Assembly: GCA_959347315.1 (NCBI GenBank)
Contig: OY365808.1
Coordinates: forward strand, 1,792,107-1,856,106
DNA length: 64,000 nt
Origin: Bimastos eiseni
Taxonomy: Eukaryota; Annelida; Clitellata; Crassiclitellata; Lumbricidae
Reading direction: 5' to 3'
Position 1 is the first letter of the stretch. Each line of letters opens with the position of its first letter. The notes below the pieces were generated by a model. The model made no database searches. It was not told where the DNA came from and worked only from the letters and a program-made list of their open reading frames with translations. This document shows positions 11,440-22,828 of the stretch, piece after piece. The position numbers were made by a program, and so were the translations under genes.

Positions 11440-11915
11440 AAAGGCACGCCTCTACTTCAACACAAGAAGACAAAGATAATGACAACAGCCGATTGGGACA
11501 GTTTTGAGATAGACGGAGAGGAGACAGAGGTAGTAACAAGCCTCACGTTCCTGGGGGGTAAGTGATAAAAAGGAGGGAAGGTGTGATTCGGAAACAAAAA
11601 TATGGGTGGCGATACTAGATTGATGACAACGTTACACACACAACAAACAACGTCGAGAAGGAAGCTGGGGCTCGTTGGACATGTTATGCAATCAGATGGA
11701 TTGGAGAAGGAAATGATGCTGGTATGTGGAGAAGGAATGGTGAAAAGAGGGCGCCGATGGAAAAAATGGATGGACGAGATACACGATAAAACCGGAATTA
11801 ACCTGGAGGAACTAAGGGACGCGACTTCAGAAAGAAAGAAATGGAGAAGGTTGATAATGACGGTCGCTAAATTTCAACAGACTGACCGCACAAGGTGGCA
11901 AGGTGTCTGTCATAC
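11440..11915 (+). pseudogene. RTE/BovB-type LINE remnant, internally deleted
   Basis: Two blocks of an RTE-type reverse transcriptase C terminus are adjacent. Block 1 (11452-11625) reads KKTKIMTTADWDSFEIDG, then EVVTSLTFLGG, then KEGRCDSETK across a small frame break. Block 2 (11653-11910) reads RRKLGLVGHVM, then RGRRWKKWMDEI, ELRDATSERKKWRRL and a terminal RTRW. The segment normally between them is missing. LINE copy 3 follows at once, which suggests it inserted into this older element. Confidence 0.75.
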
Positions 11916-11939
11916 GCAAGCATGCATTAGACCCTGGTG

Positions 11940-13561
11940 TGGACAATGTTGAGCTGTCATTATTTGCTGATGATAGTGCAATTTTTTATGCTATCCGAAA
12001 CATAAAATTAGTTCAAGATAAAATTCAAAAAGCCATTAATAACATTAGTAACTGGTATGATGAAAATGGATTTAGAATTTCTTTAACTAAAACAACTGGA
12101 GTATTATTCACACAAAAAACAGAATTACCAAAATTAAGGATCATCTTAAGTGTTAAAGAAATAAAAATTGAAAAAAACTGCCAAATTCTTGGGGGTTATC
12201 CTTGATTCCTAGTTAAAATGGAACCCACATATTGATTATATGGTTAACAAATGCAAAAAAAGAATGAATATAATAAGAGCTGTGTCCATTTACAAAGCTA
12301 TTATTAGGTCAATTCTAGATTATGGAGATGGGGTTTGTGCCACAGCTAGTGCTACCCAGCTTAAAAAGTTGCAAAGTGTTCAATCTGAGGCCTTGAGATT
12401 GGCCTGTGGGTCAGCAATAGGAACCCCCATTGCAGCCCTTCAAAATGAATGTGGTGAAATTCCACTTCATTTGCGTCGCTTGAAAACGACTCGCTGAATT
12501 GTTGGATCAAAGATCCTCAGTTCAAAGGATCACCCAGCGGCAGAGGTTATGAGAGACCATTGGTCAAATTATTATTGTGCATCTTCTATTAAGCAAAATT
12601 CCATTTTTAAAAGAGCTGAACATTTATTCTCCGTAATTTCTCATCCGTTTGAATCCGTTTATCAGTCAACAGCTCCGTGGCTGAATAAATTCATTAAAGT
12701 AGATCTATCCCTGAAACGACACATTAACAAAAAAAACACACAGACTCACTTCATATTATGTCATCTTTGTCACTAGAATTAATTAATAAATATAGCGATA
12801 ATATAGCCATCTATACAGATGGATCTAAAGTTGAGACTGTTGTTTCTGCAGTTTTCTATGTGCCATCTTTGCAGTTCCATAATACATTTAGAATTGCAGA
12901 TGATTCCTCGATTTATTCAGCTGAATTGACAGCCATTATTGAAGCAATTCAATGGATTTTGAAGATAAAAATACGACTAAATACATCATATTTACTGATT
13001 CACTAAGCGTTGCTACATCTATAACAGAAAATAAATGCATGACCTAATTTGTTTCTTGAGTTTATGGATAGTGTCAATAAACTAAAGCGTAGTAACATTC
13101 TTGTTGCGTGGATCCCTAGCCATATCGGTTTATCTGGAAGTGAAATGGCCGACATTTTTGCAAAGAAGGGACTTGACATACATGAGATTAATTCGACAAA
13201 TTATTTAGAGTTAAAAGAAATTAGGTTTTTAATAAAGAATTATGTTATTAATAAATGGCAAAAAGAGTATAATTGGGAACCAAATGGAAAATTCTATAAA
13301 TCTATCCAGCTTTTAGTATCGACGGATATAAAATTTATGGATTTTATAAGGAAGCGTAAAGTTCAAATTACCAGACTTCGATTTGGCCATATACTACCTA
13401 ATAAATGGTTGAAAACTATAGTTAAGAGCCCAACTCATTTATGCTCTCAATGTCAGATGACTGAAACAGTTGATCATATATTACTTGCTCGCAAGAAAAA
13501 TGACTTATCAAATTTACTAATTAAACTATGTGCAGAAAAAAGGTGGATTATACTGTTTTAA
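11940..13561 (+). pseudogene. LINE copy 3 ORF2 fragment, multiply frameshifted
   Basis: Readable blocks in three frames: ELSLFADDSAIFY (11949-11990), NNISNWYDENGFRISL (near 12040-12085, which supplies the tryptophan lost in copy 1), ALQNECGEIPLHLRRL near 12437-12480, AIYTDGSK near 12808-12830 and SIYSAELTAIIEAIQWI near 12911-12958. Then WIPSHIGLSGSEMAD near 13111-13155 and a CX2CX7HX4C-like knuckle near 13440, whose last cysteine is followed by a shift. RNase H catalytic residues are mostly retained, but the frame is broken near 12200, 12495, 12775, 13005 and 13545. Clearly older than copies 1 and 2. Confidence 0.85.
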
Positions 13562-14334
13562 ATATATTATCTATTCGAGATATCTATACTGAGGTATATA
13601 ACATGCTAATAATAATAAATAATGAAAAGATTATTTAAAACTAATCAGTACAAGTAAATAGTGGAATAATATTCAATAATACATTATGTAAGTTCAATGT
13701 CCAAACTTGTATCTTTGTTTAGGGAACTAAATATGGTTATTGTGCATACTGGATATTGGAAAAACCATTTCATAAACTATTTTAAACACCAACAGTTGGA
13801 CACAACATATTAATTGGATTGTTTTGTAATGATGAATGTATGGCTTTATTACTGATACTTTAGTTGTTAAGTTGATATTAATTCGTCTATTTTGTAATCC
13901 TGAATGTCTGGATTTATTATTATTCCTTTGGTTGTTATGTTGATTTTGATTATTGAATATTGTCTATAATCCCATACTATAAATGATGTACTGTTAATAT
14001 TGAATATTACATGTTAACATTATATAGATACTTTTACATTGTTTTGATGCTCTGTAAATAAGATGGAAGAAACCTTCATGGGGAAAAAAACAAAAATAAG
14101 AAAAGAACCGATATGGTCAAAAAAGAGCCTTCATGAACAAAAAAGAAGCTATATGGCCACATGAATAATTTTTACATATGTAGGTTCGTACATTTTATGT
14201 ATATACATACATTTATACAATATGTATGTTTATATATGTAGGAATAAATGTAATAATCATTTATATGTTATGAAATATCTACAACAACCATATGTCGAAT
14301 ATTGCTGTCTCAGCAAACCAGTCCTGCAGAAATG

Positions 14335-14425
14335 GAATCAATAACAACACAAAAAGAAGAAAGAAAACAGAAAGACAAAAGAAAGAAAACAGAAAGACAA
14401 AAGAAAGAAAGACAACATAAAGATA
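14335..14425 (+). repeat. Short A/G minisatellite in the LINE copy 3 3' UTR
   Basis: Three to four imperfect units of the 22-bp type (AAAGACAAAAG then AAAGAAAACAG) directly after GGAATCAATAACAACACA. Same place and same unit as the start of the array at 39474. Confidence 0.88.
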
Positions 14426-14525
14426 AGGATTTAAACTATTTATGAAATTGAACCGAAATGTAAAAGATTCTGAAGACGTCAACAGCCTGTGTTGCTATAA
14501 GATATCGTTAAACTGTTGATTAATA

Positions 14526-14836
14526 ATTAATAAATATTAAGTCCATTGATTTTTTGGAATGTCTTACATGGAATTTCAGTCATTATTGCTTCTCTGGTAT
14601 GAGCTTTAAGCGTTTTATATTCCTATCACAATATGTTTTTGGACGCTCTTCAAATAGAAACAAACCAACTTCTCCAGCGACTTCCATCGTAAGTTGCGAG
14701 CTAATTTTCTTGACTTTGTTCGTCATTCTCGCTCAAATAACTTATATGGTAAAACTGTTATGAGGTTTTTGGTGGTATCTAGTTATAAGCAAAGCTGTGT
14801 TGATCAGGTACTAAGAATATTAGTTATGCACAGTGT
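14526..14836. other. Unassigned non-coding stretch
   Basis: An open frame spans 14554-14763 but has no recognisable motif, no splice context and no homologue in the window. I do not call it a gene. Confidence 0.4.
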
Positions 14837-16034
14837 CAGGCATTAACTTTATTATTTATGGGCGTCACTATCAAAAACCTTTTTAACCAGGATGTTCATA
14901 AGCAATACATTGCACAAGCTGAATATTTTGAGTAGTCTTTGAGCGGGGTAATACGCTGTGCGAATTAGTTTAAGATCTACCTTGTATCTACCATTCCCAA
15001 CCTAAATAACAAAACTCGTCCCAGATAGATCTTAAACCAATTCGCACAGCGTATTACCCCGCTCAAAGACTACTCAAAATACTAAGCGCTAAAACGTTAC
15101 AATGACCAGTGACCCTGTGGTTGCACTTCAAAGTAATTGCATTGATTGCTGTAATTATCGTTAATAGCGTTTTCGTCGTGGATAAGTTTTAATTTTGGGT
15201 CTTGAGGCCTGGGTCTTGAGAATCAGCATGATTTCAAAACTTCATGTTTTTAATATTACTTTTTATGAATAAGGGCAAATATCCCCGGCTTGGGTAATCG
15301 AAGTCTTTAGAGTTAGAGAGAGAACATGGCGTGACCGTAGATGTGATGTATGAGAAAGATTCCACAGTGGATCATGTGATACATGAGGAGCGAGATCTTG
15401 AAGGTGATACGATCCCGGTTGGGTAGTCTTAAGCTATCGTTAAACTAAATTAAAACAACCAATGCGTAACTGCCGATTGTAATTAGGTAGACCCTTCATG
15501 CTATGAGGTCGTGCATGCATGTATAGAGTTCTGAAAAAGATAAATCAAACAATTGATATCGTCACTGCAACTAATTCTCATAGAAATGTTCGTCAGCTAC
15601 AAGATATCCGTTTCATCAAGATACCTTTTTAAAACTCCATTTTTATACAATAATAATTATTTCACGTCTAGTGCCATTGACTGAAAACCCTAGTTTGTTA
15701 ATGCTTTACTTAAGATATTGGCCTCAGAACATAGGGGCTTAGCGGTAATTCATTTAATTAACTCCATTACGACTTCTAGTGGCTACACCAAGACCGCTGT
15801 CGTTGACTTATTCTTTCCTATTTTTGTGCTACCCTATTGATCGTTCGAACAATTACGCTGTGTCGGGAAATAAAGGGACCCTCTATTGATAATATGAAAT
15901 AAATTATAAATAATTATCGATTTTGAAAGTTCCAAAACCCTTTTAATCCTGACATACATGTATTGATCCACAATGTGTTACTTATGAACATCCTGGTTAA
16001 AAAGGTTTTTGATAAATAATAAGGTTAATGCCTG
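14837..16034. mobile_element. 1.2-kb inverted-repeat element, non-autonomous
   Basis: Left end CAGGCATTAACTTTATTATT, right end TAATAAGGTTAATGCCTG (reverse complement). Inside these, TCAAAAACCTTTTTAACCAG then GATGTTCATAAG (14870-14902) is repeated inverted as CTTATGAACATC then CTGGTTAAAAAGGTTTTTGA (15984-16015). The left arm carries about 14 extra bases (GGGCGTCAC region). No clear target duplication is visible. The interior holds no ORF of note, so it would need a transposase from elsewhere. The superfamily is unknown. Confidence 0.72.
14924..15081. repeat. Near-perfect long hairpin inside the 14.8-kb element
   Basis: Left arm 14924-14980 and right arm 15026-15081 are reverse complements over about 56 bp with one clear mismatch (AATTAGTTT against AAACCAATT). 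The loop is about 45 bp. Arms this similar imply recent origin or active homogenisation. Confidence 0.9.
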
Positions 16035-16440
16035 GGAGGAATTTTAAAGCTGCAAGTCATTGATGCTGCTATTGAATAATGGCGCACGCAGCCTGAAGCT
16101 TTTATTGAGGCTGAAGGCGAACACTTTGAGTACACCTTGTAGTGTAAATGACACAATTTCAAAAAATACATTTAAACTAAATTTATGGCTGTTAATCGAT
16201 AACATTTAAAAATAGTTGAAAATTCTGTAGATGAATTTCATAAAAACTCAATTGTTGATGCAACCGACGCAATTATGATTGCACTACTGGGTGACAGGAG
16301 CTATCATATCATATCATATCATATCATATCATATCAATAATATATTCATGCATGTTTAGATCCATAAATCCACCTAGCGACGTCGCCGTTTCCCTTCGGC
16401 GAAGTAAAGCGCTATAGAAGTATCACGCCTTGAGTAGCCA
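16035..16440. other. Intergenic stretch with an ATATC microsatellite
   Basis: A pentanucleotide (ATATC)n run lies at about 16294-16336. Near 16405, AAGCGCTATAGAAGTA resembles the GGCGCTATATAAAT 3' end seen in CR1/L2-type copies in this window. No coding exon. Confidence 0.5.
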
Positions 16441-16489
16441 CCGTCAAGAATAAATGAAGCGCATGACACTCAGTTTTCTTGTCATCGGA

Positions 16490-18165
16490 ATATGAGCGCA
16501 ATTGATCAAACTTCTCCAACTCCACGTAATCAGGCTGACAGACAGACTTTCACATCTCCATCTTTCACAGCTAATGATTTTCTGGCTACCTTCACCGCTT
16601 AGATCGCCGGCATCCGACAAGACACTGGTGACTCTACCCCACCGGTTTTCCACCCAACTGGCTGCACACTTTCTGCCATGATTCCCATTACCAGTGATGA
16701 GCTAAGCCGCATCATCACCAAAATCCTCTCCACCAAAATCCTGTGAACTTTTCTTCAATTACAAATGTAACATTCATATCGAAAACCATTGAAAAGATAG
16801 TCGCCTACCAGCTCACTGCCTACTTAAAAACAAATGAGTTACTTCCGGAATGCCAATCCAGCTTTCGGAAGGGTCATTCTACCGAGACGCTGTTTCTCCG
16901 TCCCCTCTCCGGCATTTATGAGGCTATCGATAATTCGCAGCTTACTCTACTGGCATTGTTTGACGTCAGTGCCGCTTTTGACACTGTCGATCATGACATC
17001 TTGCTTAAGCGGCTGGAGATTTCATTTGGACTGTTTGGTAACTTTCTTAGCTGGTTGATATCGGTAAATTTTGTCAGAGAGCGCTCCATTTGTGTGGTTC
17101 ATGGGTCTTCCAGGTCCACGTGGGTCCCTGCCCCTTATGGCCTTCCTCAGGGCTCTGTGCTAGGTCTCCTTCTGTATGTCATTTACACTGCTGAGATTGC
17201 TTCTGTCCTTAATGTCACTGCTGTGCTGGGTCACCTGTACGCTGATGACGTCCAAGCTTACTTACATTGCATGGCTTTTGATGCCTCTACTGTTGCTCGG
17301 GCAATGAGCCAAATGCTGGATGCCCTCGAGACTTGGATGGCGTCAAATCGCCTGCGACTCAACCCCCCAAAAACACAATTTATCTGGCTTGGCACTCGCC
17401 AGCAGCTTATGAAGCTTGATCTAACTGCCATTACTGCTGATTTCCCCCCTCTTTGCATTTTCCTCTGTTGTCCGGGACCTTGGAGTCATGTTGGACCAAG
17501 AGCTCACCTTTACCTCTCATATTTACCGTCTTTGCCGTGATTCGTACTACCAGTTGCGTCAGCTTCGCACTGTTTCCCGCTCGTTAACTCCAGACGCTAC
17601 AGCTACCCTTGTTCACGCTTTCATCACAGCCCGACTGGATTACCATTGCTCACTCTATGCAGGCTTTCCAGCTGGGCGGTTGCGGTGCCTGGAGCGGGTC
17701 CTGCGTTCTGCTGCACGTCTTGTCGGACGCACTTCTAAATTTGGCCATGTCGCCGGCTATATGCTGGATGTGCTCCACTGCCTCCCGTCCAACAGCGAAT
17801 CTCGTACCGTATCATCGCTTTGGTATGGCGGTCCTTGCTAGGTCTCGCCTCTGCCTATATTCGCGATCTGTTACTCTACTTGAGTGCACCGGGTCGTCGC
17901 TCTCTCCTCTCTACTGAGCGAGGCATGCTCATTGTCCCATTTGCCCGTACAACTACTAAACAGAATCGTGCCTTCTCAGTGGTTGGCCCTTCGCTCTGGA
18001 ACATGCTCCCGTTGGCGTTGCGGTTGTCGCCATGAGTCCACGCAGATTCATTTTATACTTGCCTTAAAACTGTTCTTTTTAGCCAAGCTGGGGTCGGATG
18101 CTCTCCTTAGTAGTAGGCTAGCCTTGAAGGAGCACTATATAAAACTTCGTAATAAATGAACGACT
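16490..18165 (+). pseudogene. CR1/L2-type LINE reverse transcriptase remnant
   Basis: Blocks in order: MIPITSDELSRIITKIL (16679-16730), then an internal deletion at about 16740, then FISKTIEKIVAYQL near 16770. LPECQSSFRKGHSTET follows near 16850, then LFDVSAAFDTVDHDILL (motif A) near 16958-17010, YGLPQGSVLG (motif B) near 17137 and YADDVQAYLH (motif C) near 17239. After a shift near 17470 come LGVMLDQELTFTSHI, TARLDYHCSLYAG and ERVLRSAARLV (17480-17735), and after another shift NRAFSVVGPSLWNMLPLAL (17960-18020). The 3' end reads AGGAGCACTATATAAAAC. The endonuclease is absent. Stops and frameshifts make it dead. Confidence 0.88.
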
Positions 18166-18364
18166 GAATCTTTCCGCCGGCTAACCAGTGAATGTTAGGC
18201 TATATATTATTTCTGTTACGTGTGAGGTTTGGTTGATAAATTTTGAGGTGGGCGAAAAGTTACACGATGACAACGAGTCTTATGCTGCTACTGGTTTGCA
18301 ATTTTTTACATTTTCGTGATGCAAGTCTTTCACGCTACATCTCACAAATTGATGACAACACGAG

Positions 18365-18840
18365 CGGTGGTGGTAGATGCAGTTTAACGACACTGAATGG
18401 CAACATAGACCATTAGCGTCGCCTTTCTCCGTTATCCAGGTTTAGGACTGGCACTGGCACTGGCAGAGTTCAACCAGCGGAGGAGTTAACACCACAAGAG
18501 GTGGTAGTTGCAGTTTATCTAAAATGTGGTGTAACAAGTACCATTAGTGTCTCCTTTATCCAGGCTTTGGACTGGCATTGGCAGAGTACAACCAATGTAG
18601 GACCTCAAGCGGTGGTTAGTGTCATTGGCTATGCAATAATGGGTTAACGACCTTGTGCGATAACAAAGATCATTAGCGTCGCCCTCCTCCTTTTCCATGC
18701 TTGAGACTGGTACTGGTTGAGTATAGCAGGAGTTTGGAGGAGTTGACGTTTGTTATTTCCGGTTATCCAATGGATACCAAAGGTCATTGGTGTCACCCTC
18801 CTCCTTAAGCCAGACATGGAACTAGCACTGTCAGAGTACA
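18365..18840 (-). repeat. Four tandem SINE-like units, minus orientation
   Basis: Consecutive units of about 115-130 bp, each carrying a version of ACCATTAGCGTCGCC, TTTATCCAGGCTTTGGACTG and GGCACTGGCAGAGT, starting near 18373, 18500, 18645 and 18755. They differ from one another, so the cluster is old. It is the left flank of composite copy B. Confidence 0.78.
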
Positions 18841-18889
18841 AACAGTGGTGGAGTTATCACTTTCAGTGTTCGACACGTGGATGGATGAA

Positions 18890-20205
18890 TCCAGGGTTAA
18901 ACGACAGCGTATAACAACACAGACCATTGCCGTCGACAGAAATTTGCTGTGGTTGTCGATCAGCGACGAATATGTAAATGTTTTATATAGATTTAAAGGT
19001 GTGCAGAATAACACCCGTATTTACCAAAGTATATTTCTTATAAATAAAATCTCAGTCTAAGTAATTTCTAAATATTGTGTAACGCTTATCGCAATAGCAA
19101 ACTTCATAATTCTCCAGCATTGTTCTTCAGATAACCCATATCACGGTTTTATTCATAAGCGCGTCAGACAGGTTGACTATAGATATTAAAAGAAGATAAG
19201 AGTCAGGCATCCAGAGATATCACTGCCCATAATGAACCCAGGTGTTGTTTGCCTTTTTAATACACTGAGTTTGTAGCTCTATATTGATAAATATTGCATT
19301 AATTCATTAATACATTCATTACGATGATTTATATAGCGCCTCATCAAGGCTGCCATGCGCAAGAGTGCTTCAGACCCTGACACGGCTGAAAGGTACAGCG
19401 ATTTTAAGGAAAGTAGGCCTATAAAAAAAGTCTGCGTGAACCCTGGGTGACAAGCGCAGCGCCAACGGAAGCATGTTCCAGAGCGAGGGATTAACCACCA
19501 AGAAGGCACGATTTATTAATCTTACTAGTTGAGCGGGCATATGGTACAATGAGTAAGCCTCGCTCAGTAGATTATTTAATCTAGTTAGTAGTTATTCAAG
19601 TGAGAGGTTTTGGAACAAACTGTTCATCCTCTCGGATGGTGTATTCTCAGAATTGATGTTTTGAAGGAAGGCAGCACCGCAGCAGAGGTGTGAATGCCGG
19701 TTGCCATCATTGCGTGGTCAATTACGAGAAGTTTCTCACAGCCTAGTCACTTCAGAGGCGCTCAGAGTGTTCGCTACCCGTCGAGAAAAAGGAAGGTGAG
19801 TGAAGCCAAGAGGAGGTGCAAAACATGAGGCGAGTTCCCATCGAAACAAAGTCGTTATTACGTTCTGTTTCCTTTGTGCATTGAATTTGTAGTAAATAAT
19901 TATATATTTAAATAAATAATAATATATTATTATCCATCCACATCAATGGCTCTTGATGCTGTAAATAATTAATCGCTAAATATTTGAATCCAGTCGTCAG
20001 TTAAAACGAACAGGTGGGGAAAATCAACGTGAACAGACATTGCAACTCGATGTCGCATACGAGCTGGATATGGTAACACTTTGCTTCGACACCTTTAACA
20101 TATGTTTCACCAGTAGTATATAAATGTAGAACGCGAACGATAAATTTAATGCTCCTCTCACACTCGTGTAAAGTTTGTCATGTTTGGTACGACTTCCTAC
20201 AACAC
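18890..20205. repeat. Composite repeat copy B
   Basis: Homologue of copy A without the nested LINE and SINE. It starts with the LINE-terminal-like module in reverse (GTTAAACGACAGCGTATAAC, then CCGTCGACAGAAATTTGCTG at 18929) and contains TTTAAAGGTGTGCAG near 18990. A minus-strand CR1-type tail follows, then GTGAGTGAAGCCAAGAGGAG near 19796 and GACACCTTTAACATATG near 20090. The flanking short repeats face outward on both sides (minus on the left, plus on the right), which gives the whole unit inverted-repeat arms. Confidence 0.75.
19310..19515 (-). pseudogene. CR1/L2-type LINE 3' fragment
   Basis: On the minus strand the text reads AFLVVNPSLWNMLPLALRLS, nearly identical to the C-terminal block of the 16.5-18.2 kb element. 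It ends with GAGGCGCTATATAAATCATC, the family's 3' end. Only the last few tens of codons are present. The same fragment, more decayed, occurs in copy A (7020-7110), so it was present before the two copies separated. Confidence 0.8.
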
Positions 20206-20209
20206 CGAC

Positions 20210-20405
20210 GCTGCAAGAACTCAGGCAGTGCCAGTCCCAAGTCTGAATAAAGGAGGAGGACGACGCTAATGATCTTTGCTATCACACAGTGTCGTTAATC
20301 AGCAATTACCACCACTAAAGAGCTGTAAGTGCTGTAATGTGCCAAGCAAATTTATGTCGACAGCAAAGGCCAATTTTGTCAAAAGCAGTCGTTAAACTCT
20401 GGATC
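20210..20405 (+). repeat. SINE-like unit plus LINE-terminal module, plus orientation
   Basis: GGCAGTGCCAGTCCCAAGTC, then AAAGGAGGAGGACGACGCTA, then ATGATCTTTGCTATCACACA and GTGTCGTTAATCAGC: the best plus-strand copy. It is followed by AAGCAAATTTATGTCGACAG and GCAGTCGTTAAACTCTGGA, which resembles the LINE 3' end. Confidence 0.8.
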
Positions 20406-20554
20406 CATATACTAAACAGCGGTTTTATCATCATGGAGATAATTGCATCATGGAAGCGGAATGACTTTAAAGAAACGCCTGCAAATCGTTTCTGTTGACG
20501 TTAACTGCGCTGTAATAATATGTCAAATGCTGTTTCCAAATTAAGATTAAAAAA

Positions 20555-20650
20555 ATTATTGCCAGTCCCAAGACTGGAGAAAGAAGGAGGGTGTCAATGA
20601 TCATCTTAGTAACGAAACGGTGTAATGAAACAACTAACTATTGCAGTTAA
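20555..20650 (+). repeat. SINE-like short repeat, plus orientation
   Basis: GCCAGTCCCAAGACTGGAGA, then AAGAAGGAGGGTGTCAATGA, then TCATCTTAGTAACG. Second unit on the right side of copy B. Confidence 0.7.
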
Positions 20651-20804
20651 TTTATTTTCATCTTCAGTTTGTCTAAATCAATGTGATTGCTGAGATCGAA
20701 GTAGTAGTCGTCGTTGCAATCATAGCATGATTATGTGAATAAAAGTGTTGCTTCATGCGTCAATTTATATGGTTATAAAGCATTTAACGCATTACGACGG
20801 TTCT

Positions 20805-21502
20805 AGGACAATAACCCCCGGACAATAATCCCCGTACAAATGCTCCCATGCAATAAAACCGGACAATAACCCCCGAATTGTATTTATGATAAGACAAGAT
20901 AATCCCCATTCCCCCTAATACAAATAATCAAATTACTTTATAAATAACGTAAAAAACTGACAGTTATAATGAATTTATGAGTCATAATTTGATCCAATCA
21001 CGTTGAGTATTAAATCAAATCTCACGAAACTGAAATTGCTGCGTATTGTCAAATAGTTCAACGCACTCAAAAAGACAGGTTGTGAGATATTCCACGTAGG
21101 TAGTCAATAAGATTGCGCTCTGACGATTAATTAGTAGGCTTTATGGTAAGACATGGGTTGGCTTTATAAATTTCATATAATGTCGGATAATTAGCAGATA
21201 ATTGGTAAACACGAGACAGGCATGATTTGACAGTATGGCAGATCATTTCATACAAAAACTGGACTTTACGGACATAACCCCTCCAAGAGTGGACTTAAAA
21301 GCTGTATGTAGGAATAGTGTAATTACGCGATATAAGCCTACTTGTGTCTTATCATAATTGCTGTTTAATTTTTGCCAATCATCTGCAACCTATCTACTAA
21401 TTTAAATTTTACGATGTTTATTGATATTTTCTACTTTCTTCTAATAGTTATACTATTCGGGGTTATTGTCCGGGGGTTAATTGTACGGGAAGATATTGTC
21501 CT
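20805..21502. mobile_element. Inverted-repeat element with iterated ACCCCCGG-type ends
   Basis: Left end AGGACAATAACCCCCGGACA, then ATAATCCCCGTACAA. Right end GGGGTTATTGTCCGGGGGTT, then AATTGTACGGGAAG, then ATATTGTCCT. The terminal motif GGACAATAACCCCCG is iterated at the left end (also at 20861) and inverted at the right. The interior of about 0.55 kb is AT-rich with no ORF. I saw no convincing target duplication. Probably a non-autonomous DNA transposon. Confidence 0.72.
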
Positions 21503-21930
21503 GTCACCAATATGACAATAATGTGGAAAAAATATATGAATATTAACATAATAATTTACGACAGCACCACTTCTACGTTGTTGATCGTGTACTCTCTCTT
21601 TTTACATATATTTTACGTATATATATATATATATATTTAGGTCATTTCAAGTATGGCATATATATATATATATATACTTCAATATATTTGTTTTAAAACG
21701 TGCTTGTGACGATCGCTGAGAAGTTTCTTAGAAGACAAAATAACGAAAGCAATTAATTCAATATTTCATAGCATAATTATTAGAAGATTACACATTTGTT
21801 TCGTGCGGAATCAGTTATGCAGATAGCTGGAAGAAGCAATGGACTTCATGATCTCTCAGGAAAACGATTTTGCTTGATAAGGGTCATTTTTTTCATTTTA
21901 TTTTTCCGAAATTTGATACCGCCCTTCTTC
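21503..21930. other. Non-coding stretch with two TA runs
   Basis: (TA)n tracts at about 21618-21640 and 21658-21676. Nothing else recognised. Confidence 0.5.
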
Positions 21931-21939
21931 CAACATCTT

Positions 21940-22112
21940 TTTGCTCAGACCTGCATACACACGCCTCGACGGCGCAATTGCAGTTGTACTGCAGAGCAAT
22001 GGTGCGCGAAGGACTTGCTCAAGGTCCCTACACAGTGACGCCCCGGACGAGGCTCGAACCAGCGTGCTCAGCACTCACTGAACGTTACGGGCTGACCGCT
22101 CTAACCAACTCT
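21940..22112 (-). mobile_element. tRNA-derived SINE
   Basis: Minus strand: A box within GTTGGTTAGAGCGGTCAG (about 22092-22109) and B box GGTTCGAGCC (22051-22060), spaced as in a tRNA. Downstream follows the body GGGACCTTGAGCAAGTCC, then TTCGCGCACCATTGCTCTGC. It differs in sequence from the SINE at 7.2 kb, so this is a second family. It is not called as a functional tRNA because no acceptor stem closes. Confidence 0.78.
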
Positions 22113-22139
22113 TATATAGACGGGAGACTTTTCTAAATG

Positions 22140-22827
22140 AGATATCGAGCAATGGGATGGAAAGGCAAAATGGAAGTCTTGCCAAATTAGAATGCATGAT
22201 TACATGATGAGAATGAATTAGTTGGACTGAAACGTAATCGCACTTCATTGAGAGTGTGGTTCATCATCGTATTTCATTTATTTATTTGTAGGATTTATAA
22301 GTAGGGCGGTCTTAAGGTTGGCGTAGAACACGGTGGAGTTGCCTCTGGGCATTATATATATACACGCAAAGTGCAAATTCATGGGAGCCCATTTTGCGGG
22401 TTGCAAGGCCAGCAACCGATGATCAAGGCCGGCACTGCCTCGTCGAAGTCCGAGAGCGAGGGACAAGAGGCTCGGTCTGTAATGAAGAACGGAGGTAGCT
22501 TCGGCTTTGGACACCTAATTTAGAACAGCATAGTTCTCACAGGTACCTGGTAGCTGAGCCCTCAATGCAACGCCATACCAATGAAGAGACCCTGTATTTA
22601 TGACAACAGGTCAACCGAGAACATAATTTTATTAAAATCAAAAGCATGAATACAGAAAGAAGGATTTTCAAAGCTAACCGGTTTCATATAAACGATTTTT
22701 CAATGTATATCGTGCGAGACTTTAACACAGTTCAGTTGGGTAAAATAGATAAGAGCAGCCATTTCAGAGGATATATATTTTGTAACTACATTAAAATCGT
22801 TCTATTCGTCAACATCCTTTTGAGCAA
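22140..22827. other. Intergenic region, 3' flank of the F-box gene
   Basis: Contains an open frame on the minus strand (22278-22514) that I do not trust. Its product shows no motif. A TA run lies near 22354. The part near 22600-22828 is likely the 3' UTR of the minus-strand gene. Confidence 0.4.
22628..22633 (-). terminator. Candidate polyadenylation signal AATAAA
   Basis: TTTATT on the plus strand reads AATAAA on the minus strand about 195 bp past the stop codon at 22829. Position is plausible for a 3' UTR end. The hexamer is common in AT-rich DNA. Confidence 0.35.
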
Positions 22828-22828
22828 T

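Larger units (their letters stand above)
11935..14525 (+). mobile_element. 5'-truncated RNase H LINE, copy 3 (diverged subfamily)
   Basis: Starts just upstream of the RT catalytic FADD block and runs through RNase H, zinc knuckle and a long AT-rich 3' UTR to the family terminal module at about 14476-14515 (GACGTCAACAGCCTGTGTTG, then ATATCGTTAAACTG) and a TAATAATTAATAAATATT-like tail. The 3' UTR from 14040 closely matches 39133-39475, next to the giant satellite. I could not define a convincing target duplication, so the ends are approximate. Confidence 0.8.

Noticed and set aside
22036..22110. Functional tRNA gene
   Set aside because: A and B boxes are present but the acceptor arms do not pair and a SINE body follows, so it is a tRNA-derived SINE.
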